Origin: Epiperipatus broadwayi
Lineage: Eukaryota > Onychophora > Udeonychophora > Euonychophora > Peripatidae
Length of the DNA: 64,000 nucleotides
Direction: 5' to 3'
Assembly: GCA_028023455.1 (NCBI GenBank)
Contig: JAQFVV010000113.1
Location: 126,001 to 190,000, forward strand
A program made the position numbers and the translations under genes. Within the stretch, counting starts at the first letter, position 1. Each line of letters starts with the position of its first letter. Shown piece by piece: positions 11,985 through 24,190 of the stretch. A model generated the notes under the pieces. The model was not told the origin of the DNA. It did no database searches and saw only the letters and a list, made by a program, of their open reading frames with translations.

Positions 11985-12302
11985 GTAATTCTAATTCCAC
12001 ATCTTTTTTTCAAATCTTTTCCTGTCTGCACTATCAATTACACAAATCATAATGTCAGTATTATCAAAGAAGTTCCTCCAGTGTGGATGAATCTTTCTTT
12101 GACCTCCAATATCCCAAATATTTAATTTGAAACCATCTGACTGAACTCTTAATATTAAAACCTTGTGATGGTGTTATATGATTAATATCTTCAGAGACCA
12201 AACTTTTTAGAATTGTTTTGCCAGCATTATCTAACCCTAATAATAAAATCAATTGTCATCAAGAACTGTTTTTAATTTTCATAAAATTGAAAGCAATCCC
12301 AT
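11985..12302 (-). pseudogene. ARL3: ARL3 (ADP-ribosylation-factor-like 3) intronless pseudogene, 5' part
   Basis: The minus strand encodes, from an ATG at 12,302, MGLLSIL then an in-frame TGA where ARL3 has Arg, then KLK. After a small deletion it reads [12 protein letters not shown] (Walker A), [16 protein letters not shown], and after a further 1-2 nt frameshift [14 protein letters not shown] (switch II) and [14 protein letters not shown]3 is a small ciliary GTPase that releases lipidated cargo from UNC119 and PDE6D carriers. SQGFNIKS and MGLLSIL fit ARL3 better than ARL2. About the first 100 of some 182 codons are present with no intron, so I read it as a retrotransposed copy that is truncated and dead. 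No poly-A or target duplication is visible. Confidence 0.85.
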
Positions 12303-13000
12303 TTTGATTAACAATAATATCTGTTAAAAATTATTCATATATATAATATTTCTACATGTGAATAAATATGATGCATATTATAGCAATTTATTACTTTTAG
12401 TGATACTAGCAAGAAATGGGACAATCCTTATTATGTGTATCCTATCTCTTGACATCAAACAATTCAAATAAAGTGAAACCCCACCCCCACCCACTATCAA
12501 CCAAATAAACTCTGAGCTATGTTTGGCTTCTATTTAGTAATTCACTTATGCACAAGTTTTGTTTGAAAAATTTAAATGATGAAATTATTATGCAATCATA
12601 AATAAGTAGCACAGATTTAGTTTATTTTCTGAAAATTTATATCATCTAATTAAATAATCCTTAAAATGAAAGACTGCTTAGTCTGAACAATTTGTTTTAG
12701 CTTTTCAATGAAGCATAATAAACCAGACAGTTTCAAAATGTGGCATCTAGTTTTTAGTACTGAATCAAGATTTTATTTACAGTATTTCAATCAGATAGCA
12801 GGTGAAAATATTTGATGATAAAAATAATGGAATTGTAAAAAAAAATACTTATTTGGAATAATAAACAAGTAGAATATTGAATGGCTCATAATTGCTAATA
12901 ATAAGAATGCCAGAAAATTAAATAACTAAGTACTAATTTATAGTGTACTTTCTGCCATTTTGTTTCTAAAGGGAGCCTTAAACCCATCGCTGACACAACC
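12303..13000. other. AT-rich non-coding stretch, nothing recognised
   Basis: No coding similarity or clear repeat was found. Confidence 0.55.
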
Positions 13001-13002
13001 AA

Positions 13003-13185
13003 GTGCTAAATAAAGTCACATGATACTGGATATTTTAAGATTACTAAAATAAATTCTGTCAGTCTCATGCTACATTATTAAACACTTAAAATTTCATTAC
13101 GACATAATGAATAATTAAAAACAATAATAGATTGGTTATATCTGAATAAAAAAATGCTCATTTTAATTATCATGTGACTTTTTAA
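13003..13185 (+). repeat. Family D repeat, copy 1
   Basis: Direct repeat of 29,217-29,380. Shared runs include 'ttctgtcagtctcatgct' and 'acaataatagattggtt'. Two copies in the window, non-coding, nature unknown. Confidence 0.75.
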
Positions 13186-13200
13186 AAAATCTAATATTTG

Positions 13201-13585
13201 TGAATATTACTAACAGTTTTATTTAAAGTTGTAATCAATGTGCGTTTAAATAAATTTATAATTACAACTTTAAATTATCGTAATAGATTTCTCACTATAA
13301 AATCTTTCCATTGACTCGTTGTAAATCGAAAGATTTTACGAGTATTAATGTGTAATAAAAAATGTGGACTTAATTAGTGAAGTATTGAATAGCTTCACGC
13401 TCTCAGATCGAACCGCTTCAGCTTCACCTATTTAAATAGAAAGTAGGTTGAAGTAAAGAAGGGTTCCCTTCTTTTCTTCCAAAGAGTAAGCTTGTGGTTT
13501 AAGACCTGTAGAGGTCCCTACTATCGCATTTTATATGCATGTGCTTGAGGCTACAGCCTTAATGAATATTACTAACAGTTTTATT
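13201..13585 (+). mobile_element. Family B element, single unit flanked by 23-bp direct repeats
   Basis: A 339-bp family B unit (13,224-13,562) lies between identical 23-bp direct repeats at 13,201-13,223 and 13,563-13,585. It is a diverged copy of the 348-nt unit in the 14,158-15,019 palindrome. It shares 'ttgaatagcttcac', 'gtaggttgaagtaaagaagg' and 'gacctgtagaggtccct'. A strong hairpin is centred near 13,330 (ACTCGT...ACGAGT). No coding capacity is seen. Confidence 0.75.
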
Positions 13586-14157
13586 GTAAATTTGTCAAGA
13601 AATGATAAAATACTTTTTCCATTATGTTTAAAAATAAAATTCTTTAAGATTCATATGTTTTTTATTTTATTTTTTCCTTTATATAATAGAGGTAAAATTA
13701 TCTGCATTGGTTGGAAAATATTTTAAATATCACCACTGTATATAAATTATAAGTTCACACATTACAATATAAACAAGTATTTTATTTAAAAATATATTCA
13801 TATTATTTTAGGAAGAATGAAATCTATACTAAATTTAATTTAACATTAAATGACGCAATTTGCAACCAAGCATACCATGATTAGCTTCGCATATCTAATT
13901 ATAGATGTTGTTTTTTTTTAAAAAAAAAACTTATATAATTATAGATATTAAAAAAAAAAAAACTTATATAATTGATTGTAGAATTAAAAATAGCCAAAAG
14001 TTAAGAACATTAAAGGAATACATGAAGATGATGTAAGTAAGACTAATGTAAAATATTCTGTTTAAAAAACTTGATTTACGTTAAGCAAACTCGTTTCAAC
14101 AAAATCCTTATAACGATAAGCAAGTAAAAAACAATCTTTTTTAAAAAAAAAAGCTAA

Positions 14158-15019
14158 GTAATAATTTACTAAGGCTGTAACCTTAGAAATAAGCGTCTGA
14201 AAAATACGAAGGTAGGGACCTCTACAGGTCTTAAAACACAAGCTTACGCTATGAAGAAAAGAGAGAATCCTTCTTTACTTCAACCTACTTTTATATATAA
14301 ATAGGTGAAGCTGAAGTGTTTTGATCTAAGAGTGTGAAGCTATTCAATACTTCACTAATTAAGTCCACAATTCTTATAATACATTAATACTCGCGAAATC
14401 TTACAATTTACTACGAGTCAATGAAAAGATCTTATAGTAAGAAATCTGTTACGATAATTTAAAGTTGTAATTATAAATTTTATTAAACGCCCATTATTAT
14501 ATTAAGTAATAATTTACTAAGGCTGTAACCTTAGAAATAAGCGTCTGAAAAATACGAAGGTAGGGACCTCTATAGGTCTTAAAACACAATTTCAGACGCT
14601 TATTTCTAAGGTTACAGCCTTAGTAAATTATTACTTAATATAATAATGGGCGTTTAATAAAATTTATAATTACAACTTTAAATTATCGTAACAGATTTCT
14701 TACTATAAGATCTTTTCATTGACTCGTAGTAAATTGTAAGATTTCGCGAGTATTAATGTATTATAAGAATTGTGGACTTAATTAGTGAAGTATTGAATAG
14801 CTTCACACTCTTAGATCAAAACACTTCAGCTTCACCTATTTATATATAAAAGTAGGTTGAAGTAAAGAAGGATTCTCTCTTTTCTTCATAGCGTAAGCTT
14901 GTGTTTTAAGACCTGTAGAGGTCCCTACCTTCGTATTTTTCAGACGCTTATTTCTAAGGTTACAGCCTTAGTAAATTATTACTTAATATAATAATGGGCG
15001 TTTAATAAAATTTATAATT
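14158..15019. mobile_element. Family B palindromic element with 13-bp target duplication
   Basis: Two nearly identical arms (about 430 bp each) meet near 14,588. In the right arm a 3' partial unit (14,588-14,652) is followed by a full 348-nt unit. The period was measured from 'gggcgttt' at 14,648 to 'gggcgttt' at 14,996. The left arm holds the same in inverse orientation. The element is bounded by AAAAAAAAGCTAA at 14,145-14,157 and 15,020-15,032, a 13-bp direct repeat. Hairpins inside the unit include CTAAGG-TTACAG-CCTTAG and GACCT-GTAG-AGGTC. No protein or hammerhead was found. The near-identity of the arms suggests a recent event. Confidence 0.85.
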
Positions 15020-15032
15020 AAAAAAAAGCTAA

Positions 15033-15860
15033 ATAACTTAGAAATAATTTCTTCTTAAAAAATAATGAATTGTCAATAGTTATTAAAACAAAAATTAATA
15101 TCAGATAATAGTGAAAACTCATTTGACATAAGAAATACTTCAAATTAGGCGATTTGTTTAATAAAAAGCAAAAAACTAAAATCTGCAAGTAAATAGAACA
15201 ATATTGACAAAATTACATGCCCAGAAGAATAAATATATATTCAGAACCAATCTGAAATAAATACAAGTGTTAATATAGATAAAGAATTATAGCAATATTA
15301 CTAATTTTATCAAGTTATAGAGTAATTTATTGGAAGATTTAAATTCTAATAAATTTATTTGCGAGTGCGTGGAAATTTATAATATTTGAGAAATAGCGCA
15401 TTATCGGAGATTGACTTCCGTTTGAATAATTTCAAAAACATGTATAAAACTAAATAATTATTGGGAGGGTGGATTCAACCATTTTAAGTCATCAAGCATA
15501 TCAAGTTGTAGTGTTGTAATTCTTTCTAATAATAAAAATGGAGAATATATGTTAGATACACCTTCAAACTAATGAATATCTTAAAAAGCTCATTATAAAT
15601 GACATTATAAATCAAGTATTTTACCAAAAAGAAATTTCATTTCAAATTAAGTACTTTAATTTGTTAGCTAATTAAATATTATTTTGTCAAATGCATAATA
15701 TTTATTTTGCTCTAGGCATTTCAAACTCTTAATTACATTTGATCATTGTAATCTGACATTATTATTCTGCATCTAACTAACCAGGATTTTGTAATATATA
15801 TATATTTCACTTGATGGTTATTCTATTTTCAGTTATTATGTTGTCTTCCTTATATACATT
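15033..15860. other. AT-rich non-coding stretch, nothing recognised
   Basis: No coding similarity or repeat was recognised. Confidence 0.5.
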
Positions 15861-15862
15861 CC

Positions 15863-16018
15863 TAATGAATTGAATTATGCAAACATAATCAACTTAATAG
15901 ACAACCATATATTATAATTATGCTTTTATTTTCATCAAATCGAAAATAAAAGCATAATTATAATATGTGGTTGTCTATTAAGTTGATTATGTTTGCATAA
16001 TTCAATTCATTAGGAATA
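15863..16018. repeat. Family E palindrome
   Basis: Inverted repeat with arms of about 70 bp around a short spacer near 15,940 (TTTTC-atcaaatc-GAAAA at the centre). The left arm is related to 8,318-8,430. Probably a MITE-like or foldback remnant. No target duplication can be defined in the surrounding TA repeats. Confidence 0.8.
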
Positions 16019-16019
16019 T

Positions 16020-17100
16020 ATATATATCAGCACCACCCTCATACTTAAACACACCAATAAAATATCAATCTGTTATCTAGACAATACTGTAATTAAGCAG
16101 CTTTATCTTACTGTGCTTCTCCAATGAAACATTTTCATTATTTCTGCATCATAAAATAAAATAATGTTGGTAGTAATAATTATAAATTAGAGTATCAGCC
16201 TTACTGGATTAAAAGATAGAAACCAATTCCTTATTACTTTCATATACTTTCCATAACATATAACTTGTAAAATAAAAAAATATATAAAAATTATTATAAT
16301 ATCTGGTATAATAAAAATTCACACAGAAAACACGTAGTTTTTTTTAAATAATATTTAGCTTTATTACATTTGACTCAGAAAAGAAGAAAATTAGTAACAA
16401 TTAAATTACAACAGCTATTAAAGACAATATACATTAATAATTCTACATTAATCATCTTTCAGCACATGATCTTGCAACCGATTTAAAACTCAATGAAGAT
16501 AGAGATAGAATTACTTGGCATAATTTGGATTGACAGTTAATTCTTTAATAAACTCTCTAAAAACGATTATCATATAAAAACTATTAGTTTTATCAAATAT
16601 GAAAATAATTTACTAATTATTGGATTTCATTTAATTACATTTTTTAATAGTTAAAATATTAAAAAAACCACTATGTTACAACCAATTGTATTATAGTTTT
16701 TGTTTATACATATTTTCTCTAGTTAGTTTGATATATATATATTATTTTATTGTATAGTTTGATATTTTTATTGTTTCCACATACACACATATATGTAATA
16801 ATAGTAGAAATAATATTGTAATTAATCATACTAATATTATTTTAAAGAGATTAATTAGAATAATCTTAGAAAGGATCTTAATTATGTGTCCTTATATAGT
16901 AATAATATTTTATAAGTATGTAAGATAGTGATCATGTGATATTTAGTGGTTTAAGTATGTAAGTACTTATTATTTATGTTTGAAAAGTCTGCTTTTATCA
17001 AAGAAACTAATTAGTAGTAATTCATTGTTAATTATAGTTAGTATTGTTAATAATAAGATATAATTTGTTTTGTTTTATTACTAGTTTAGCTTTTATTATT
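16020..17100. other. AT-rich non-coding stretch with a family A end fragment
   Basis: Only a short family A terminus is recognisable, at about 16,926-16,955 ('gtgatcatgtgat.tttagtgg'). The rest shows nothing. Confidence 0.5.
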
Positions 17101-17804
17101 CTTATTAATTATTATCACCACCATCTTCATTTTCAACTGTTATCAAGTGCAGCTAATCTTAAAGTTTAATCCAGTTCTCTGATCTATAGTTTAATACATT
17201 ACACATTACTTCAGTAAACTTTTTTAACTCATCCATCTCCTTTAAACATAACCTCTTTTAAGATCTTTTACAATTTATTGGGATCAATTTTAAAACTACA
17301 ACTATCTCACTATTATTATCTTTTCTAGCAATATATCCAACCTATTTTTATTTTAGACTTTTAATTCTTTTAATAACATTATCAATAAAATTTGTTGTTC
17401 TTTTAGCCTTGTATATTAATTTCATTCTTTCCTTGTAACTTCCAATATTCATTTCTTCATAATTTATTATGCTGACTGAAATCATTGTATTATTTTCTGA
17501 TGAGCATTCAAATATCAGACCAGTGTGTACAAAGTGGTAAAACACATCCTTTTTTTAAAGTTATATCTATCAAAAAACCTCCAATTTTAATTCTATGATT
17601 AATGCCATTCATATACTTTCATGTGTATTAATAATCAGAGCAAGTTATTTGTGATTATAAATTTCTTCTATTATCAATCTTTATTCCTCTTCTGACAATA
17701 TTCATTGAATGTAACTTTAATATTTTTAGTATCACCAAAAATAGAAAATAAAGGGAGTAGTTTTAATATTCTCTTTAATTCTATTTTTTCCCTTGGTAGT
17801 TGTA

Positions 17805-18090
17805 ACTTATGCCCCATGTGGCTGCAAGAGGCGCTGTTTCTCTGTCAACCACAGAAATATTTAGAGTAGGAGTCCAAATGCAGCAATGTAAGTTCCAGCC
17901 GCTAGGTGGCGCTGTTCACCATGCGTATACACATGAACCTTATGTCAACTAGCTTCCAGCACTACTGCCCACTTGGTGGTGCTGATAGCCATAGGTAAAC
18001 ACATCTAGCTTACATCGTCTGCTACTGGAAACTACCAGCAATCTAGCCCACTATGTGATGCTGTTTCTCCATGCTATGCATGGTAGTTCT
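17805..18090. repeat. Minisatellite of about 4 diverged 70-80-bp units
   Basis: Units share a core like 'gctaggtggcgctgttcacc' followed by 'atgcgtatacacat' and 'cttatgtcaac'. Four diverged copies occur in series. The segment is GC-richer than its surroundings and interrupts the RTE copy. Confidence 0.6.
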
Positions 18091-19162
18091 AACATTGCTG
18101 AAATTGAAACATTATTTTAAAAAGCAACAACAATAACATCAATTAGAAAATCTAGATTACATAAAAAAATCTCTGTTGAATTTTATTTCTTAACCATCTC
18201 ATTTTAATTCACAAAATACTTCTCATAAACTGCTGTAAAAAATTTTGGACATATAAAATCACCCTGTCATAAGTTAATATTAATGGTTTTAGTGTCATCA
18301 CATAATCTAATCATGTCTGTTGCAATTTGATAAACATTCTTTAGATTGTGACAATATCCAAATCTATATTTTGATGGTTGAATGCTTATAATAATTACCC
18401 AAAGCATAACAATAACTCACATTTGTTGGGTCAGTCTATCAATTTTTTTATGTGATCTAATGTAAATCCAGTTTGCTATTTTGTTTGGTTTGAAAACCAA
18501 AGTTTGCTGTAGATAAGTTGTAAAGATCTTAGTAATGATTTTGTATAGGAAATGAACGAAAACTGATAGGTATGTCATTTTTAATATCAATACTACTGCA
18601 TTCTTTCAACCACCTGATTCATCTCTATCATTTAGATATTTATATACAGTTCAGTAAACAATTTCCCCATTTCTTCATTTACTTTTTTAAGATATCAATA
18701 ATAATAACATCATTTCCTAAAGTTTTTCCATTCTTCAAAGAGTTGATTGCATGTCTCAATTCAAAAATATGTTGTAATTACAGGTTTTTTTTTATCCTTT
18801 ATTATAATATAATTCTTCATAGCATGATTCCACATACATATTTTTTTTTTAGTTTTAGTGCATTTTTTATTCTAATTACTAATTTACTCCCAATACCAGA
18901 TATTGTATTATAATTTTGAGATGTCTTTTTTTTCCTATAGCTTTCCTTAGTAATTCATAGCTATATAATTTTATATTATCACTAATCCTTTTCAGATATT
19001 TGATTCTTCTTAATAAATTATTTTAAAATAATTTCATATTCCTTTTTTTAAAATACATTATTATATCTCAAATTGAAAAAATATTAGTGAGTTGTTCTGA
19101 TTTTGTAGCAACTATTTACATAATAGTGTTTTCCTGAAGGTTTGTGATGATGGTGTTCTAGT

Positions 19163-19285
19163 TGTATTTTTATATTGGACTATTTCCATCATCTAATATG
19201 TGTATTGAATATCTTTAGAAAAATTTAACTTTATTTAAATATTCCAAAGTATATTAGATGATGGAAATAATCCAATAGAAAAATA
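19163..19285. repeat. Imperfect inverted repeat within the RTE remnant
   Basis: Arms of about 37 bp (ending at 19,199 and starting at about 19,248) pair with few mismatches across a spacer of about 45 bp. The centre of the arms reads TTTCCATCATCTAATAT / ATATTAGATGATGGAAA. Confidence 0.7.
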
Positions 19286-20050
19286 CAGCTATTTATATAA
19301 TAATTTTAGTAGAATAATAGCTTTTTTCTTAGTCATTTCTACCAAATCTGATTCATTATCAAACTCTGTTAAGAATTAAAATATTTTTAAATTCAAGCTT
19401 AAATTTATTGGAGTATTTCTAAAGGTTAAGATTATCAATTATTAATCTTGAATTTTTTAATAACTTTTTTGCCTTTCTAATTTGCATTAATATGTAGTTT
19501 ATTTATTGCAGTAATCAATAATCTTGTCTTAAATCTATTAAATATATCGCAGTTTTGAAATACATATTTTCTGCTAATCAAAATATAACACAACTTTGCT
19601 GTATTTTTATTTGAATGCCAACATATTCATTCCCTTTTAACATTTTTCTCTAAAAATATGAATTTGCAACTTTTTTTTTTTTTTTAAAAAATTCAAAAGT
19701 TTTTTTTCTCATCATTTACTCTCAGTACTTTCATCTTTCAAATATTTTCCAAATCTAGCATTAAAATTTTCATGAAAATTTAAAAAGATTGTTTGGTCTA
19801 ATAAAGAGCACTTTATATACCTAATTAAAAATCTTCTAATTTTTCATTAGAATGAAAACCTATTGCCATATAAATGTAAATTATGTACATTTGATATCTG
19901 TCTTTAATTTGAAAAACTAATATAATCTTTTTATCTGATATATTGTCAAACCTCATAATTATTTTCTTCCATTTTTTGTACTTTCAATATTTGAGCATAC
20001 ATTTTGTCCTTGCCGTAATGTAGATACTAATCATAAAAAGAATGCCCTAA

Positions 20051-23000
20051 TCAGAGTTTAAAATAAGGTGCCATTTTTGAAAAATAAATTTTCACCATTT
20101 CTTTCAACTTTACAAAGCATACTATTTTTTCATTTAATATTAAATAGTTCCTCTAATTTGTGAAGTCTTCCTTCAGTTGAAAGTAATGTACAATTGTAGT
20201 TAGTTAAATAAGTGTTTGTTGGTAACAAAAGAGATATCTATTGATTTGCTTCTAAATCTTAAAGGAATTAAGCAGTGTAAATTCCTGATATTTACTGCAT
20301 TCATTGCAGCTATTATTACTATGTGATTATTTGCATAACAATGAATACAATACATTGCTCTCTAACATGCATCACCAGTATGGTGAATTTAGTAGCCTCT
20401 GTATCAAAACTTAAGATCAGGAAGTGCCATGGTCTATTTTTTCACATTTCTGACATATCTTAACTGAGATAGCAGTTGAATGCTTTTAAGGACAAAATGA
20501 ATATGTGAATATATGTGTAAATGGTAGTAACACATACATTTAAGTAGCTGATTTTAGGAAAAGCAAATTAAAAACTCTTCACAGAAAAACACTAAAGGAG
20601 AATACAGTACTTACTATAAGTCTGTCAATTGCTACATAGAGATGTTTTATATGGTTTTCCATCCTTATTTTACCATCTGACTAAAAATAGATGCCCATTT
20701 ATTGTCTAATTTAGAATGACTAGTTGGATTGTCTGTGGGCTGAATATATGGGAAAAAATCCCAATACAGTTGAAATTTTTTTAAAATTTACTTTATTCAA
20801 TATTTGAATACAGGTAGATATGCTATTGTTACACTGAAAATCTTTTATCTATACATGTACACATATTGAGTTTTCAAAAATATGAGATTTAACATCAGTA
20901 CTAAACCAAGTGATGATATATGATTATTTTTGTCATAATTTTGCATTGCTTGCTATAAATTTTTTTCCTTTTATCATGAGATTCAAAATTTCAAAAGCAT
21001 AAAGCTTTTATTATTTCATATTAAATATGGACAGCTTTTCACAATAATAAGAACAGCTTCAAAGCTGAGAATATCAAGATGAGTAGAGGAAAAATCTCAC
21101 TTGAACCAATTAAAGGGAACTAAAAATTTTGATTATATAGGGCTCTTAAATGTCAATATGTTGTTAGTTTTCATAGAGCCAAATTTGCTTCATTTACTTC
21201 CTTAAAGAAACATACTATTATATCATGTCTTTTTCTTTCTTAAAATCTTTCCGATATGCAGCCTAATGCCCCTTACTTTTCAGAATTTTCTGAAGTTTTC
21301 TTTGTCTCACGCATCAATATAAAATATATGATAAAATGTTTATTACTTATCAGAAAATAACAAATTTGACTTTATTTGATAGATATTTTTGTTTATTACT
21401 GAAATAAATTTTAAATGTTCACATTTTGTTTCTGTAAATATAAAAAAAAAATGAGACCATAATCCAAACAAAGACCTTACGCATCATATTTCTAGAAAGA
21501 TTATTTTCAGTTTATAAAATCAATGAAATATTTTTTAATTTTTAAATATCTGAAACTTATAATTATTTATTTCTCTTATATCTAACAAATTATACTTTAA
21601 ATGTTTAAATTTTTTGAATATTTATTGCAAAATTATGATATTTTCTTTACTCGTAAATAAAGTAAATTGTTTACGTCATAGCTTGTCTTCTAATTTGCTT
21701 CAGGCCATATTTATGTTAGCTGCTAATATAACATTATATTTTTGAAAATAAAGTATTTCAAATCAAAATAAGTTATTAAATAATTTATATTTCTTGATAT
21801 CTAATAAATATAGTGTAAATTATTTTTAAAAAATATCTAAAACCACAATAAATTCGCAAATAAACATGTTTTTGCGTTATTGGAAACTTCAATGTCGTAA
21901 AACGCTGAACGTTTTACAGCCTTGTTAACAGACAATGGCTGCACATCAGGGCGAGGCTTATGTCTATTATAAGAGCAGGAATTTTGAATTTTGCACTTCT
22001 TTCATGCTTTTTTCAGGCAAATTTTTTATTATAATAAAATATACTGTTTTACACGCATTTTAACGTATAATACAAAAAAATTCACCAGGGGGCAAATTGG
22101 CCTAAAGACAAAATAAATTGTCCCAATCGATTGTTGGGTTTCTTAACAAACAAATAAAATATAAAAATTTTAATAATGAATAGGATTTTTTTTTTAAAAT
22201 TTGTGTAAGTATATTTATATTATTAGAAATTACTCATTTTTTTTACAATTGTAATGTATGTAAAAAATGCCCACATTTGTTAAAAATTAACAGGAACCAG
22301 ATATTATCTTATCTTAGATCGGATTGAGTATTCATCAATAGGAACCAATACATGTATTATTAGATAGTACATTGGCCAATGACTAAAATAGACGAATAGG
22401 TGATGATGCTTGCACAGTCCAAATATTTACAGTCTGGATGGAGATCTGCCAATAAATAGCAAGTGTACTAAAATAGAATCATTAATGTGTTACGTAGAGT
22501 GCATTATAATTGTGGACTAATAATAAATTTAAGCTTTCCATGCTCTGATAGTCTGTGGATTATTTTCAAGAGATCTATATATGTTATGCAACTCATACTT
22601 TTATTGGCCTGATTGCAAGTTATTGTATGGAGTCAGAACATAGCAACAATACAAAAATGTATATACAATTACAATTTGTATCTCACTTTTGTTTTAGTAA
22701 CATTATTAATTATATCAAAGTAGTAAATATCTAAATTAAAATTAGTTTTTATAGACAGTGTTATATGCGTCTTTTACACATATAACACTGATGAGACCGA
22801 TTTAAAAAATATTTGTATTTATTTTTTGAATTTCATTTTAAAAATGCATACTAAAAATAAATATTTTTTTAATGACTTTTGCGACTACAATTGCGCCATT
22901 TTGTTTAGCACCCCTAGGAAATTGTCTAGGCTTTGACTTTGCATAAACCCATTCTCGCTTTCCTGAGAAAATGGTTAAACATAAATAAATAAAATAGGTT

Positions 23001-23720
23001 TTTTATAATAAGTTAATATTCATTCAGCAGAAAAATTTTATACATATAAAACGAAAGTCAGTGCAAATTAAATTCTGTATTTTCAATCACAATATCTTTT
23101 TTTTATTAAAAATGTATACATTTAACAAGAAATGATTCGATTCAATGAAATAAAAAAATTACAAATTAATTCCAGTTAATGTTTGACAATTATTTTGTGA
23201 TATGCGTCAAAATAAAAAGAATAAAATAAATCAGATTATAAGTTTCTTTTTATTCAAATTAATAATGCAAAATCCAGTTTACATAATACTATGAAAATCA
23301 TCCAAATAAATAAATTAGAAAACATAATATAAAATGCAAATATTTTTTTTACCTGTTATTTCCACATGATTACAAATTTTTTTATGAACTGAAATTTGTG
23401 AAGTGGGGAAAAATTAAAAAAAAAGATTCTAGTTACAAAAAAAATAAATTCTTTATTTCAAATAATAAATGCTATTCAAAATTAATAATTTTTAAAAATA
23501 TATTTTTTTAAACCAACAAAATATTAATATAATAACAAATTGTAAACTCATATATACTCCTTTTCTCTCAAATATATTTACTTGTAGATATTAATAAAAA
23601 TACTTCAAAATAATGAGCAAATATGAGAAAAAATTATGAAAGAAAATGCACATATATAAATTGATATTAAAAAGAACTATGCCTATGTGTTTGAAAAGAA
23701 AGGTTTTTAATAGACGTGTT
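20051..23720. other. AT-rich non-coding stretch with one GC-richer patch and a hairpin
   Basis: A GC- and CpG-richer patch at about 21,880-21,990 contains an ATG (21,935) in good context beginning MAAHQGEAYVYYK. It could be a first exon but matches nothing I know. A perfect 12-bp hairpin (CAGTGTTATATG / CATATAACACTG) lies at about 22,756-22,791. The rest shows nothing. Confidence 0.4.
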
Positions 23721-23726
23721 TTACCA

Positions 23727-23935
23727 GTAAACATCACACGATCATCATCTCTTATGCTATCACATAACTGTTACTAAACAGACAAAAACTTTTCATACAG
23801 TAGTGCCACCCAGAGTAATCAATAGATGTTGGATGAGTAGGCACTAGATGGGGATTTTATGCACAAGCCTTCTGGCATCCATTGATTACTCTGGTTGGCA
23901 CAGGGTGACACTACTGTATGGAGTTTTTCCTGTTT
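23727..23935. repeat. Family A short palindrome
   Basis: Inverted pair of family A termini with the hammerhead-bearing interior deleted. The outer parts carry 'aaacatcaca.gatca' and 'cagtagtgccac'; the inner parts carry 'ggcactagatggggatttta'. Confidence 0.75.
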
Positions 23936-23944
23936 TACTAGTAC

Positions 23945-24190
23945 TTGCATATGGATCTGAGACTTGACATTTAACAAAATTGCAAATACAAAGACTACAA
24001 ACTACTGAACAAAGTATGGAGAGATGTATATTAGGAGTAACAAGAAGAGATTAAAAATGAAATATATGGATAAAAAACAGGTTATTACTGATATCATTAA
24101 AAAATAAGAGACTGAAATGGAACTGGGCTGGACATATTGCTAGAACAGACAATAACAAATGCACAATTGAAGTTTTAAATTGGATCTCAA
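23945..24190 (+). pseudogene. RTE-type LINE, C-terminal fragment
   Basis: The plus strand reads MERCILGVTRR, then RLKWNWAGHIARTDNN and EVLNW, with internal stops. This is the conserved region after the RT domain of RTE-type LINEs (the 'R.LKW.WAGH.AR..D.RW' block). Short and dead. Confidence 0.75.

Larger units (their letters stand above)
17110..20050 (-). pseudogene. RTE-type LINE, decayed (endonuclease, RT and 3' tail)
   Basis: Minus-strand fragments match an RTE-type non-LTR retrotransposon in order. Endonuclease-like pieces lie at about 19,990-19,480 (YILISRKYVF ... NCDIFNRFKTR). RT-like pieces lie at about 18,760-18,420 (LKNGKTLGNDVIIIDILKK, then ILSVLYKI-like ISFRSFPIQNHY and TYLQQTLVFKPNK in other phases). 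A 3' end carries a GAT-rich tail near 17,110. Many stops and frameshifts make it dead. A GC-richer minisatellite (17,805-18,090) sits where RT motif B/C sequence would be expected. A plus-strand open frame at 18,572-18,913 is antisense to the RT and is not a gene. Confidence 0.75.

Noticed and set aside
12064-12252. A short intact GTPase gene starting [13 protein letters not shown]
   Set aside because: The real ARL3 start is upstream at 12,302 with an in-frame stop, and at least two frameshifts follow; it is a pseudogene.
14158-15019. Hammerhead in family B
   Set aside because: CTGAAAAATACGAAG on the minus strand and GAA-AAGATCTT-A near 14,430 resemble parts of a hammerhead, but the required CUGANGA and stem II are absent and the motifs are not conserved at 13.2 or 28.6 kb.
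18572-18913. 113-codon plus-strand open frame
   Set aside because: Antisense to another RTE RT remnant; its hydrophobic character is a by-product of AT-rich codons.
23727-23935. Target duplication around 'gttttac.agta'
   Set aside because: The left 'ttttaccagtaaacatcac' is itself the family A terminus (consensus 'tttaaccactaaacatcac'), so the match is not a duplication of host DNA.
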